Part shown: positions 53,693-62,274 of the stretch, piece by piece
Layout: the number at the start of each line of letters is the position of its first letter
Numbering within the stretch: the first letter of the stretch is position 1
Assembly: GCA_944384745.1 (NCBI GenBank)
Contig: CALWUO010000008.1
Span: 1 to 64,000, forward strand
Source: an uncultured Butyricicoccus sp.
GTDB taxonomy: Bacteria; Bacillota; Clostridia; Oscillospirales; Butyricicoccaceae
Reading direction: 5' to 3'
Length of the DNA stretch: 64,000 nt
Notes under the pieces: model-generated
Database searches by the model: none
What the model was told of the DNA's origin: nothing
Seen by the model: the letters and a program-made list of their open reading frames with translations, nothing else
Translations under genes and position numbers: made by a program

Positions 53693-53884
53693 CTATTGAT
53701 ATTGAGCATATAACTCTGTAAAACTTGTATATTGAGGTCTGAAACAGATTTCCTCGCCTCTATCCAGTTGATTAACGATATACAAACACGCCTCATCAAG
53801 ACAATATGCCGTGTATGGGTCATCAATCGCTAATATCTCAGATGGGCGGATATTAAACCGCTGCATCATTCCCAGCACTGTCAT
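53693..53884 (-). CDS. Small tail protein, probable second tail assembly chaperone
   Basis: A 63-aa frame (MTVLGMMQRFNIRPSEIL...) overlapping the end of the 142-aa gene by 32 bases in the +1 frame, directly before the tape measure gene. This position is that of the G/GT tail chaperone pair, where the second part is made by ribosomal frameshifting. The ATG at 53884 has no Shine-Dalgarno, which favours frameshifting over independent initiation. Not recognised by sequence itself. Confidence 0.6.
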   Translation of the reverse strand: MTVLGMMQRFNIRPSEILAIDDPYTAYCLDEACLYIVNQLDRGEEICFRPQYTSFTELYAQYQ

Positions 53885-54281
53885 TATGTTCTGGGATCTT
53901 ACGAAAGGATTTTAAACTTTCAACACCTTTTTGCGTGTAATTAAATACAAACAACATTTGTTCGTCTGTTAGATTTACTCCAGCCGCCTTTATATCATCA
54001 TATTTAGGTTCAAGAAAAGTTGCTCGACACATAGTTTCAATAACTTGGAAAATCTCAGACATTGCATTATCTTTTTTCGTATTCATTCGGCTACCAGTAA
54101 ATAAATCACCCGCTGTGCTCAATAAAGCGTTAGGAATACTGCCACTCTTGGCAAGCTCTAACATTGATGGTCTGCCTAGACGTGCAATAAAAGGCTGTCC
54201 ATCTGCAAAAGGTGGTAATTCTACAATCTGACCCTGTGCATATTGTTTTAATTCCTCTAGTGTTGTTACTTTTAAATCCAT
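53853..54281 (-). CDS. Tail assembly chaperone (gpG-like)
   Basis: A 142-aa protein between tail tube and tape measure genes, the usual place of the gpG-type chaperone. MDLKVTTLEELKQYAQGQIVELP followed by a helical region. Start follows GGAGG. Assignment rests on position and size as much as on sequence. Confidence 0.7.
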   Translation of the reverse strand: MDLKVTTLEELKQYAQGQIVELPPFADGQPFIARLGRPSMLELAKSGSIPNALLSTAGDLFTGSRMNTKKDNAMSEIFQVIETMCRATFLEPKYDDIKAAGVNLTDEQMLFVFNYTQKGVESLKSFRKIPEHNDSAGNDAAV

Positions 54282-54291
54282 TGTTTACCTC

Positions 54292-55194
54292 CTAGATTAC
54301 TGTAAATGTATAAATAATAGTACCATCTGAATAATTGCCGCTTTGACCGTCAAGCTGATTAGCAGTAATTTCTTCCTCAAGCTCATAACCTGCCTGTGCT
54401 GTGATATCTATGGTCAGTTCATAATTGCCACTACTGATTGTATGGCTGCTTGGGTTCGTGACAGGTGAACTATCCTTTTTCCAACTAAACACAGCATCAA
54501 CACCTGCTGATATAATGCTTAATATTGGTAAATTACCATCAGTTTCAAGTGCTTTCATACCGTCAATCTGTACGCTTGATACTTTTTTGAGTGGTGCTGC
54601 CTGTACTTCTGGTAATTTCTTAGGATAAGTAATAACATATGGTGCTTCCCCTGTCTTAGGTGCTGAGTTGATAGTATATTCAGATACACGAAAAACACCA
54701 TCTTCACTTGATAGTGCTACTGGTGTACCTTGACAATTTGGATATGATATTTTTTCATAAAATTCAATAGTACCAGCACTATTATAAGATGGTGAATATG
54801 CATTAAGTTTAAATGGTGTACCTTTATCATTAGAGCCTACAACAGGTGGAGCGTATGATTTAACGCCATAACCTAAATCAGTATCGCTTTCACTTTCGCC
54901 TGTATCATCAGCATAGTATTTAATAGTGCCACCTTGTAGAACTTTAACTAATTCTGGTATAAATGTATTATCAGTTAATGTAAGTGTATGGCCTGTTATC
55001 GTTGTTGTAGATTGTTTTTGTGCTATAAGTCTACCTTTTACAATCAACTGAACAGCATCTTCTGTTTTTGTTTGTGGAGAAACCCCAATTTTTGAAGCTG
55101 TGTCCAATGCTAGTTCATTTTCTACGCCTTGCACTTCGATTGTAACTAGAGCAACATCAATTGTTGCTATTTCACGACCCTTTTGGGCTGTCAT
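54292..55194 (-). CDS. Major tail tube protein with Ig-like C-terminal domain
   Basis: A 300-aa protein. Residues 1-200 resemble siphophage major tail proteins (IATIDVALVTIEVQGVENELA, ELVKVLQGGTIKYY, FRVSEYTINSAPKTGEAPY). Residues about 205-300 form an extra beta-rich module, Ig-like by layout, probably displayed on the tail surface. Start follows AAAGGAG. Position before the chaperones fits. Confidence 0.8.
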   Translation of the reverse strand: MTAQKGREIATIDVALVTIEVQGVENELALDTASKIGVSPQTKTEDAVQLIVKGRLIAQKQSTTTITGHTLTLTDNTFIPELVKVLQGGTIKYYADDTGESESDTDLGYGVKSYAPPVVGSNDKGTPFKLNAYSPSYNSAGTIEFYEKISYPNCQGTPVALSSEDGVFRVSEYTINSAPKTGEAPYVITYPKKLPEVQAAPLKKVSSVQIDGMKALETDGNLPILSIISAGVDAVFSWKKDSSPVTNPSSHTISSGNYELTIDITAQAGYELEEEITANQLDGQSGNYSDGTIIYTFTVI

Positions 55195-55207
55195 TTTATC
55201 GCTCCTT

Positions 55208-55552
55208 TCAAATTTTTTGATAATTTCTATAAGTTTCCGAAATCATATAAGCCTTTACATTGTCATCATATTTTGATGATGTACGCTGATGAGTAGTTTT
55301 TACATTATTCATACCTTTCATGGCATTTGCCACGCTTTCTACAAAAGGTTCTAACATACTAAATTGATTATATGGCACATAATGCATAATATCGTAATAA
55401 TGCACAGTGCTAGAATAATCTAAGAATTTAGACGATGACACATCTTTTATTACCATGTAAGGTTCTGTACATTCGCCTTGTTTTTGAGATGGGAAATACA
55501 CATTAAAACCTTGCTGTTTCAAAAATAGATAAATGGATTGTATTATTGTCAT
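55208..55552 (-). CDS. Tail terminator-like protein
   Basis: A 114-aa protein of the connector/tail completion set. Contains PYMVIKDVSSSKFLDYS and a helical middle. Position, fourth in the head-to-tail connector cluster just before the tail tube, suggests the tail terminator. Five bases separate it from the previous gene. Confidence 0.6.
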   Translation of the reverse strand: MTIIQSIYLFLKQQGFNVYFPSQKQGECTEPYMVIKDVSSSKFLDYSSTVHYYDIMHYVPYNQFSMLEPFVESVANAMKGMNNVKTTHQRTSSKYDDNVKAYMISETYRNYQKI

Positions 55553-55556
55553 TACA

Positions 55557-55904
55557 TCACCTAAATCTGTTTAGTAAACCTTGAAAACCTTGCATGACTT
55601 CATTTGATTTTTCTAAAATAGTAGGCTGTATAACAGCATATCGTTTTTCATAATCAAGCTCCAGATTTATGCCATATTCAACACCATGAGCAAGCTCAAT
55701 CTGATATCCGTTTTCGACCTTTTCAGACTTTGCGGACAATCTTCGTCTTGCTTCACCTGTTCTATCAGTCCATGGTGCAGTGTTTTTCATGTGGCTTTGT
55801 AGCATTTGGGCCGCTGTATCAGCATACATTCCTAAAGCTTGTTCTTGCCTTTCGGAAAAGACTTTTAAACCATTAGCTAATTCGCCTTGCCATTTAATTG
55901 ACAT
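55557..55904 (-). CDS. HK97 gp10-like tail completion protein
   Basis: A 115-aa protein with MKNTAPWTDRTGEARRRLSA (about 40-59) and YGINLELDYEKRYAVIQP, the HK97 gp10-like pattern. The ATG at 55904 shares its A with the upstream stop (TGATG) and is seven bases after GGAG; a GTG one codon upstream is less likely. Confidence 0.8.
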   Translation of the reverse strand: MSIKWQGELANGLKVFSERQEQALGMYADTAAQMLQSHMKNTAPWTDRTGEARRRLSAKSEKVENGYQIELAHGVEYGINLELDYEKRYAVIQPTILEKSNEVMQGFQGLLNRFR

Positions 55905-56263
55905 CACACCACTCCTTCCAATGATATTGCAGCTATAAGTTTTGACTCTGTTATATCTTTGATATTACCGATTGTATATTTAGCACCATTAAAAGTAAGC
56001 CTATCGCTTGTATTTAGCTTTTTGGCATCTTGCCATAAAGTTAAAATCATAGGTTGATACTTACCCTCAGTTGTTGCATTTTCTGCAATAGTTTTGGTTA
56101 TGTATGAAAAGTCTTCATGATATATCCCTTTGATATTTATAATTTCAGTTACTCCGTTAGGCTCTCCAAATTCATTAACTCCATCACGTTCAAAGTCAAA
56201 ACTTATGCCATATGTGTTTATTGCTCTTTGTACTTTCGGTACTTGGAAAGCGGAAAAAATCAC
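55904..56263 (-). CDS. Head-tail joining protein (head closure-like)
   Basis: A 119-aa protein ending in a beta-rich segment (DRLTFNGAKYTIGNIKDI). Third connector gene, so a head-closure role is likely by position. The start was set at GTG 56263, spaced well from GAGGTGG; another GTG at 56272 would overlap the previous gene. Confidence 0.55.
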   Translation of the reverse strand: MIFSAFQVPKVQRAINTYGISFDFERDGVNEFGEPNGVTEIINIKGIYHEDFSYITKTIAENATTEGKYQPMILTLWQDAKKLNTSDRLTFNGAKYTIGNIKDITESKLIAAISLEGVV

Positions 56264-56264
56264 A

Positions 56265-56519
56265 TTAACCACCTCGCAAAGTGCCTGAATTGTTCGGACG
56301 GTACTGTGTAGCCAATCGACGAAAATAACTTGACGTATCGCCTAGATTAAGCCCTGATACTGATAAGGTGGTATCTTCAGCTTTTACAAGCAAGCACTGA
56401 TAAGCAGTTGCTTCATAATCGTTTTTGTTTTCTTTTAGATAAAATTTAAGCTCTTCATCTGTAAAAAATGGCACTTGTTTTTCTCTAAGTATAATTTTTA
56501 AATCTTCGATTGACTGCAT
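56265..56519 (-). CDS. Head-tail connector protein
   Basis: An 84-aa helical protein (MQSIEDLKIILREKQVPFFT; YEATAYQCLLVKAED), resembling small siphophage head-tail adaptors. The start was set at 56519 after AGGTG. First of the four-gene connector cluster. Confidence 0.65.
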   Translation of the reverse strand: MQSIEDLKIILREKQVPFFTDEELKFYLKENKNDYEATAYQCLLVKAEDTTLSVSGLNLGDTSSYFRRLATQYRPNNSGTLRGG

Positions 56520-56523
56520 TTTT

Positions 56524-56787
56524 TCACCTACCTCTAATTGCATCACGTAAAGCCTTTACAGTCTTGAGATTATCAGTTTGTATTCCTAGTTTTTCTGCAT
56601 GTTCCTTTAACTGTTGTAAATTCATTTCACTTATTGGAATTTCGTATACTGGAGTTTCAGAAATTTCATTTACAGGCAAACTTTGCTTTTCTTCAACAAT
56701 TTCAAAACCATTAGGCTTATATTTTTTCTCGAATGATTTATAAGGTATATTTAAAACCATACTACCTTTTTTGACTTTTACAATCAT
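56524..56787 (-). CDS. Small phage protein with HeH/SAP-like C-terminus
   Basis: An 87-aa protein. The C-terminal MNLQQLKEHAEKLGIQ...TVKALRDAI (about 55-85) is a helix-extended-helix/SAP-like motif, common in small proteins next to phage capsid genes. The ATG at 56787 fits GAGGG better than the GTG one codon upstream. Confidence 0.65.
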   Translation of the reverse strand: MIVKVKKGSMVLNIPYKSFEKKYKPNGFEIVEEKQSLPVNEISETPVYEIPISEMNLQQLKEHAEKLGIQTDNLKTVKALRDAIRGR

Positions 56788-56847
56788 CACGTTACCCTCG
56801 CTATTCCTATCGTTGCCCTGCTGATTACACTATTATTTTCGGGCAAT

Positions 56848-57888
56848 TTAGGAATTAGAAATGTCAAGAATATATACTTGGTCAGCTTGTTCAAAAGATG
56901 GTAAGCAAATCATTGTTACTTTAGTTTCGACTGTTACAGGGTCTGTGTGCTTTATAGTGGTTACAGCTACACCTGTATCAACAATAGATACCATTGCATT
57001 TGTACCATTCATAAGGTCGCTTTCCTCTGGAGTAGTGCCAAACCATGTCTTTCCTAACTCACCACTTGGGAATAATACAACCGTATCTTCATCAAGATAG
57101 CGTATAACTTTGCCCTTATCATCTTTGTAGCGTTTTTCATTCTTAATAAGCTCTAATCCTAGCTCATCAAGCAGTAACTGGCTTAGGCGGTTATCATTTA
57201 CAGCAACATTTCCACCTGCATTTAGATATACAGCACTTACAATACCTGCATTACGTCTTAGGTATCCCCATGCTTTGGCGGAAATCATTCCACGAGTAGG
57301 GCGAATACCTGTATCATCTTCGATTTTATCAAGTGCAGCTCTTAAATCTTCTAATGGTGTACTTGCTTCAGTATCACTCCATGAAGTGGTTACGGTCGAT
57401 TTATGGTCTGATGGTAAATCATAATCAAATTCAAAACTTTGACCATTGCCCTCCATAGCTATGGCACCAGTAGTTAACATCATCATACGCATTTGCTCTC
57501 TTCTAGCTCTTGCACCTTCTAAAAGGTCGGTCTGGTCGTCAAAGATACGGTTAGCAATTACGTCAATGTATGCTTGATTGTCTGTTTGTAAAATCACGTT
57601 CAGTTCTTGACGTAATTTTTCATCAACTCGCTTGCTTTCTTTAAAAAACGGCATATCCGCTTCTAGTTTTGAAAAGCCTATACGTTGTCTGATTGTTGAA
57701 TTTGCATCAAATGCAGATGATTTTAGCACCACTGGCACACCATTTGCACCTTTTATCCAGCCAAGTTTCAAACCTAATTGTTTATCGTTTGGGAACAGTT
57801 CTTCACCAATGAAAGGCGGTCTGTTTTGAGCGTTATTGTTCCAAAATACAGCTACCTCATTAGCAGTTACCACATCAAATATAGTCAA
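56848..57888 (-). CDS. Major capsid protein (phage capsid E family)
   Basis: A 346-aa major capsid protein. Signature regions: FIGEELFPNDKQLGLKLGWI (about 25-44), RQRIGFSKLEADMPFFKESK, and LEDLRAALDKIEDDTGIRPTRGMISAKAW. The start is TTG at 57888, well spaced from GGGAGGAA. Preceded by a decoration protein and scaffold genes. Confidence 0.92.
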   Translation of the reverse strand: MTIFDVVTANEVAVFWNNNAQNRPPFIGEELFPNDKQLGLKLGWIKGANGVPVVLKSSAFDANSTIRQRIGFSKLEADMPFFKESKRVDEKLRQELNVILQTDNQAYIDVIANRIFDDQTDLLEGARARREQMRMMMLTTGAIAMEGNGQSFEFDYDLPSDHKSTVTTSWSDTEASTPLEDLRAALDKIEDDTGIRPTRGMISAKAWGYLRRNAGIVSAVYLNAGGNVAVNDNRLSQLLLDELGLELIKNEKRYKDDKGKVIRYLDEDTVVLFPSGELGKTWFGTTPEESDLMNGTNAMVSIVDTGVAVTTIKHTDPVTVETKVTMICLPSFEQADQVYILDISNS

Positions 57889-57901
57889 TTTTATTCCTCC
57901 C

Positions 57902-58294
57902 TTACTTTAAGAATGTAATATTGCCTTTTAAAGCTTTTCTGACATCAGCAGTTAACATTGTACTTTCTACTGTACTATCTACCATATCAAGATTTACATA
58001 TCCAGCTATCATCAATGTTGCGTTTGTATCACCACCAGTAACATCAATATCATTGTAAGCAATGCCTACAACATTACTATCAGTGTCGGTACTTGCCTTA
58101 GTAAATGCTGTTTGTCTTGCAGTTAAATCACCCGTTAGCGGTGTACCTGCCTTAACAATGGTTTTCCCCCCAACGTTTTCGCCCGCTGATTGAGATACTA
58201 CCACACCAACACCAATATATCCCTCTGAGCAAAATAAAATTTGTTTTTCACTGATATAATCTGTTTTTTTAATACCTGATTGATTTAAATTCAT
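57902..58294 (-). CDS. Phage head decoration-like protein
   Basis: A 130-aa beta-rich protein with KAGTPLTGDLTARQTAFTKA and VVGIAYNDIDVTGGDTNATL, resembling capsid decoration proteins that precede E-type capsid genes. Start follows AAAGGACAATAACAA. Confidence 0.75.
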   Translation of the reverse strand: MNLNQSGIKKTDYISEKQILFCSEGYIGVGVVVSQSAGENVGGKTIVKAGTPLTGDLTARQTAFTKASTDTDSNVVGIAYNDIDVTGGDTNATLMIAGYVNLDMVDSTVESTMLTADVRKALKGNITFLK

Positions 58295-58310
58295 TTGTTA
58301 TTGTCCTTTC

Positions 58311-58952
58311 TTATGTATTTTTAAAAAATGAGCTTTTAACAGTCTGTTGCTGCTTTTGAGCAAGTCTTTCCGCTATGCTTTGAGTTTGACCGCCACGACC
58401 TCTTGGAGGATTGTGAGTTCCTCCTGTGCCTTGCGACTGTGGTTCATTGATATAAAACATGGGGTGAGTTGTTTTCATTTCTTCAATCACTTTGTCAATA
58501 GTCTTTGTCTCAGTTACTTTAGTTTTTGCCAATATTACAAGGTCATCAACCATTTCAGGATTAACTCCCGCTTGAATTGCTGCAAGTTTAATTTCAGCAG
58601 TTTCAGCTCTTGCTAATGCATTAGCCTTTTCAGTTTGTTCTGTTTGTAATTGAGTATTTAAGCGTTCTTCATTACTCTGATTTTGTTCTATAAGCTTTTT
58701 ATAGCGTTCAATAGCACCTTTATCATCTGGGTTAATGCCTAGTTCACGTAATACAGCCGCTCTACCTTGTTCATTTTCACGACTTGCAATCTTATTTAAT
58801 TCCTCTTGAGTAAATGTTTTGGGTTGTGACTGCGACTGTGAACTAGGCTCTGTGTTAGGTTTTGGTTCTATACCATTGTTGGGTTGTTGTTCTGGATTAG
58901 ATTCTGGCTCTGCAAAAAACTGCAAACCTATGCGTTTAAAAAAATTACTCAT
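58311..58952 (-). CDS. Phage scaffolding protein (DUF4355)
   Basis: A 213-aa scaffold. Low-complexity Asn/Pro/Gln/Ser region (17-45), then FTQEELNKIASRENEQGRAA (about 46-65), a coiled coil (about 75-125) and a helical C-terminus, the usual DUF4355 layout. Begins with a KRIGLQFFAE segment typical of scaffold/capsid operons. Start follows AGGAGG. Confidence 0.85.
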   Translation of the reverse strand: MSNFFKRIGLQFFAEPESNPEQQPNNGIEPKPNTEPSSQSQSQPKTFTQEELNKIASRENEQGRAAVLRELGINPDDKGAIERYKKLIEQNQSNEERLNTQLQTEQTEKANALARAETAEIKLAAIQAGVNPEMVDDLVILAKTKVTETKTIDKVIEEMKTTHPMFYINEPQSQGTGGTHNPPRGRGGQTQSIAERLAQKQQQTVKSSFFKNT

Positions 58953-58997
58953 AATATCCTCCTGTAGTGATTTATAAAAACAAAATAAAAAGCACCT

Positions 58998-59351
58998 TTA
59001 TTGGTGCTTAATTTCTTCATCTGGATTTAATTCAAAAGTGTGTATTACTCCCGCAAGTTCAAACGAACCGCCTTGCCATTCATCTATTAGCTTCTTACGT
59101 ACATTTGCAAAACGTTCTTCATGTTTTCTTTTTACGCTTTCAGTTTTGGCTTCAAGTTTTCTCTTTGCATAGTAAAGACTTTTCTTATCATCTAGCATAG
59201 CTGGCTTAATTTCGCCACAATTTGGACACTGAAAATATATTAAACGCAAAATTGCACGTCTTTCACCTTTAGTCATTTCTATGCGTTCATCTAAAAGAGT
59301 TTTATCTGTTATATCATAATTATGATTACAGTATTTACAGTTTATAATCAT
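58998..59351 (-). CDS. Phage zinc-ribbon protein
   Basis: A 117-aa protein with a cysteine pair CKYCNH near the N-terminus and a second CPNCGE (about 42-47), forming a likely zinc ribbon, followed by a basic coiled coil. It lies between the MuF and scaffold genes. The start was set at ATG 59351; two upstream GTG codons are possible alternatives. No function is known. Confidence 0.65.
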   Translation of the reverse strand: MIINCKYCNHNYDITDKTLLDERIEMTKGERRAILRLIYFQCPNCGEIKPAMLDDKKSLYYAKRKLEAKTESVKRKHEERFANVRKKLIDEWQGGSFELAGVIHTFELNPDEEIKHQ

Positions 59352-59366
59352 TTTCACCACTTCAAT

Positions 59367-60722
59367 CTATATTTTTGATTTCATTCTAATATATAAAACA
59401 CCATCTTTTTTATATTCTCCTATTTTTACATATTTAGCCCCTTTCGGTAATAATACGCCTGTATCTATTTCTAATCCTTTTGAATTTTCAAGCACTAATA
59501 CAGTCATTCCATGTGTAGCTGTAATTTGTGTACTGGCAAGTGTCAATGTATCTGTTATATAGGTTTCACCCACTTTTTCCACTGCTAAATAGAGAGTTTT
59601 GTATTTGCTTCTATTGGTTGATGCTTGTTCTTGCAATGTTAAGGCTTGTGCTTTAATTTCTTTATCCGCATCATTTGCAACTGCTATATATGTAGCTATT
59701 TCTTTACCATGGCTTTGCCACGCATTTTTAGCTACATTCAATGTTATTTGTGGTAAATTTTCAAGCGTTATAAGTGTACCAGTCAACTTAGCTAATTTAA
59801 TTTGCTCTAAACCCATTCCATACCCATCAGTCAAACTTCTTGCATATTCGTCAATTAGTTTATCTTGGTTTCCATTAGCCCAATTTGCTAGTCTATTAGA
59901 TATCTGTGACATATTATTTGTCATTATAATAGTAAAATAGCATATACCATTTGGGTGGTCTAATGGCAGTGTATTAGGAGTGTAAATTTTCCCATTCCTA
60001 GCTTTACATATAGGGCAAACTCTATCGCTATTAGATATATTCCATTTAATTCCCTTGATAAAAGGATTTTTTTGAGTAGTTAAAACTAAACTTTGCTGAT
60101 ATGCGTGTTGTGGCAATGTCCTAGCCAATCTTTGTGCAGAATAATCTACCTTTTTATTAGTGCCTGGATATACTTTTGACCATTTCCATGTTTTTTTAAC
60201 TGATGGACTTACATACTTTTCGATATCTTTAGCTATATCGTATGTACTTTTTTGTTGTGCAATTCCTGTGGCTATAACCTTTCTAATATCATCATGCACT
60301 TTTTGTACATTGCCCCATATTCGCTTACTTAAACTCCAATTACCCTTGTACACTGAACCTTTTACAATTTTTTTAATCACTTCATCAGGTACAGTTGAAT
60401 ATATACCTATTACATTTATACCTACTTTTCCTAAAAAATCACTTGTTGCCGCTATTGTATTATTTATTACAGATTTAATACTTTCATTCGTAGAAATTTC
60501 TAATTCAGCGGTTGCTTTTTTAAGTTCTTTTTCAAGTTGCTTTTGCAATTTATTAAGATATTGTTTTTTTCTTTTCTCATTAAAATCTTTTCCCTTTAAT
60601 TTTTCAGCTTGCTTTTTAACTATATGGCTTGCTTTCTTGTAAATCTGTATAATATCTTTACTTTGTTTTTTGGTTAGCTGAGTTCTTTTACTCTCAACAT
60701 TATTTAGTTCAAATACCGCCAT
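59367..60722 (-). CDS. MuF-type phage minor head protein with C-terminal ART-like region
   Basis: A 451-aa minor head protein. A lysine-rich coiled coil (about 12-85) precedes the MuF domain (about 190-285), which has RVCPICKARNGKIYTPNTLP and DHPNGICYFT. The C-terminal 150 residues (LYLAVEK, ASTQITATHG, LEIDTGVLLPKGAKYV) recall a VIP2-type ADP-ribosyltransferase but with the Arg and STS/ExE positions altered. The start was set at 60722 after AGAGGA; a GTG eight codons upstream is possible. Confidence 0.8.
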   Translation of the reverse strand: MAVFELNNVESKRTQLTKKQSKDIIQIYKKASHIVKKQAEKLKGKDFNEKRKKQYLNKLQKQLEKELKKATAELEISTNESIKSVINNTIAATSDFLGKVGINVIGIYSTVPDEVIKKIVKGSVYKGNWSLSKRIWGNVQKVHDDIRKVIATGIAQQKSTYDIAKDIEKYVSPSVKKTWKWSKVYPGTNKKVDYSAQRLARTLPQHAYQQSLVLTTQKNPFIKGIKWNISNSDRVCPICKARNGKIYTPNTLPLDHPNGICYFTIIMTNNMSQISNRLANWANGNQDKLIDEYARSLTDGYGMGLEQIKLAKLTGTLITLENLPQITLNVAKNAWQSHGKEIATYIAVANDADKEIKAQALTLQEQASTNRSKYKTLYLAVEKVGETYITDTLTLASTQITATHGMTVLVLENSKGLEIDTGVLLPKGAKYVKIGEYKKDGVLYIRMKSKI

Positions 60723-60760
60723 AATTCCTCTTAGCAAAAAAGCCACAATAAATGCGGCTA

Positions 60761-62266
60761 TTAATCTAATATATCTTCTATTGGCTCGTCTTCAGTTGTT
60801 TCTGTGGATTTTTGTGTAAATCCATAGGAGTCTTCTAATAGTTCACGTTCTTTGGCAATCTGTGCAAGCTCTTCATCTGCTTCATCATCAGTCATTTTGT
60901 GCCATTTTCTCATGTATGCACGTCTTGACATTGTCTGTGCTTCAACTTCTGATAAATCAAGCTGTTTTTCTTCTGCTATATCTTCTGGCAATGAGTAGTT
61001 GTTTTCTACCTCTATACGATAATCTATATCTGGTACATTGTCAGTATATGACCTTGTGCTTTCTGGGTACAACTTAGCACCATCAATAATGCATTTAATA
61101 ATAAATTGTATGGCTGGTTGCCACGTCAACATTTTTTCATTACAACGAACTATTAAATCCCAATAAATAGCTTTGAGCGTTTTACCACTTGTAACTACAC
61201 CTTGCATAGCAGACGGTGAAACGTTCGGGACTGCTACTTGCTCATACATTGATTGTTTGATACGGTCAAGTGTGGTTGATAGTGCACCGCTATAACCTGT
61301 ATCAGATGATAATACACCTACTTGTGCAGTTTTGCTCTCAGCTCCAAATTCATTACTTGTTAAATCCCAAAATGCACCTGCGTTAATTGGTAGGTTCTTT
61401 GTTGATTTTTTACTTGCATCAACGGTGTATCTTATAGGATTCATACCCATTCTTAAAGCGTCAATATCTGCATTAGCCATTTTACTTAGCCATGACTCAT
61501 AGTTAGCTAATAGTTCAATCTCACTACGACCGCTTAAATCACCTGTTAAGCCATCATTAACAATAATCACAGCAGGAATGTATGTAAATAATAGTTTAGT
61601 TTCTGGCATTATATCCTCAAGTTTATACCCGCTACCATCAAATAACGCTTCATCAACGTAGCAAAAATCGTCATCACCTAACCAATAACGCTTACGGTAT
61701 ATTCTTTGGTCTTTTAATTGCTTTTCATCATTTGTATTATAAAAGATAACTAACTTTGTGATTTTATCAGCGTTATTTTCATCAACATCGTATACAAACT
61801 CTAATGACGGCATAAAAGATACTGCTATACCATCAGCATTAAAATTCGCAACTATTGCTACACGTTTACCAATAAAACAATCTCTCGCACCTCTGATTAA
61901 ATCACGGTTAAAATTATTTGATTTTAAAACGGTATCAACAAAATTTTGTAGCTGTGACAGCTCTTTCTTTTGGGTTTTGCCTTGCTCTGCATTTATAGGC
62001 TTTATGCTGATATCTGGTGGAGTTGAGAACAAAAATCTAACTTCTTTGTCCATTATGCTAGCCGATGAACAAAAATGCAAATCAGCAGGTATGTAATCCT
62101 CTGCATTTGACTTAAAATCTGCACCTTTTTCATAAATTTTATAATATGCTATGATTTCGCTCATTTCGGATAATACTTTACTGCCATAAATACCCGATAT
62201 TTCTTCTGTTATTAAATTTCGTGGTATTGGCGGTTTAAAGTTACCGTAATAATCTATATCTATCAT
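60761..62266 (-). CDS. Phage portal protein (SPP1 gp6-like)
   Basis: A 501-aa portal protein. Typical parts are DKEVRFLFSTPPDISIKPI (about 65-83), VAIVANFNADGIAVSFMPSLEFVYD, and DRIKQSMYEQVAVPNVSPSAMQGVVTSGKTLKAIYWDL (long helix region). The start was set at 62266 (MIDIDYYGNF, after AGGAGG). It begins just after the terminase stop and is followed 38 bases later by the MuF gene. Confidence 0.93.
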   Translation of the reverse strand: MIDIDYYGNFKPPIPRNLITEEISGIYGSKVLSEMSEIIAYYKIYEKGADFKSNAEDYIPADLHFCSSASIMDKEVRFLFSTPPDISIKPINAEQGKTQKKELSQLQNFVDTVLKSNNFNRDLIRGARDCFIGKRVAIVANFNADGIAVSFMPSLEFVYDVDENNADKITKLVIFYNTNDEKQLKDQRIYRKRYWLGDDDFCYVDEALFDGSGYKLEDIMPETKLLFTYIPAVIIVNDGLTGDLSGRSEIELLANYESWLSKMANADIDALRMGMNPIRYTVDASKKSTKNLPINAGAFWDLTSNEFGAESKTAQVGVLSSDTGYSGALSTTLDRIKQSMYEQVAVPNVSPSAMQGVVTSGKTLKAIYWDLIVRCNEKMLTWQPAIQFIIKCIIDGAKLYPESTRSYTDNVPDIDYRIEVENNYSLPEDIAEEKQLDLSEVEAQTMSRRAYMRKWHKMTDDEADEELAQIAKERELLEDSYGFTQKSTETTEDEPIEDILD

Positions 62267-62274
62267 GTTACCTC

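Noticed and set aside
56790-56847. Inverted TTGCCC/GGGCAA as a terminator after the major capsid gene
   Set aside because: The loop is over 20 bases and no T run follows; late genes appear to continue as one transcript.
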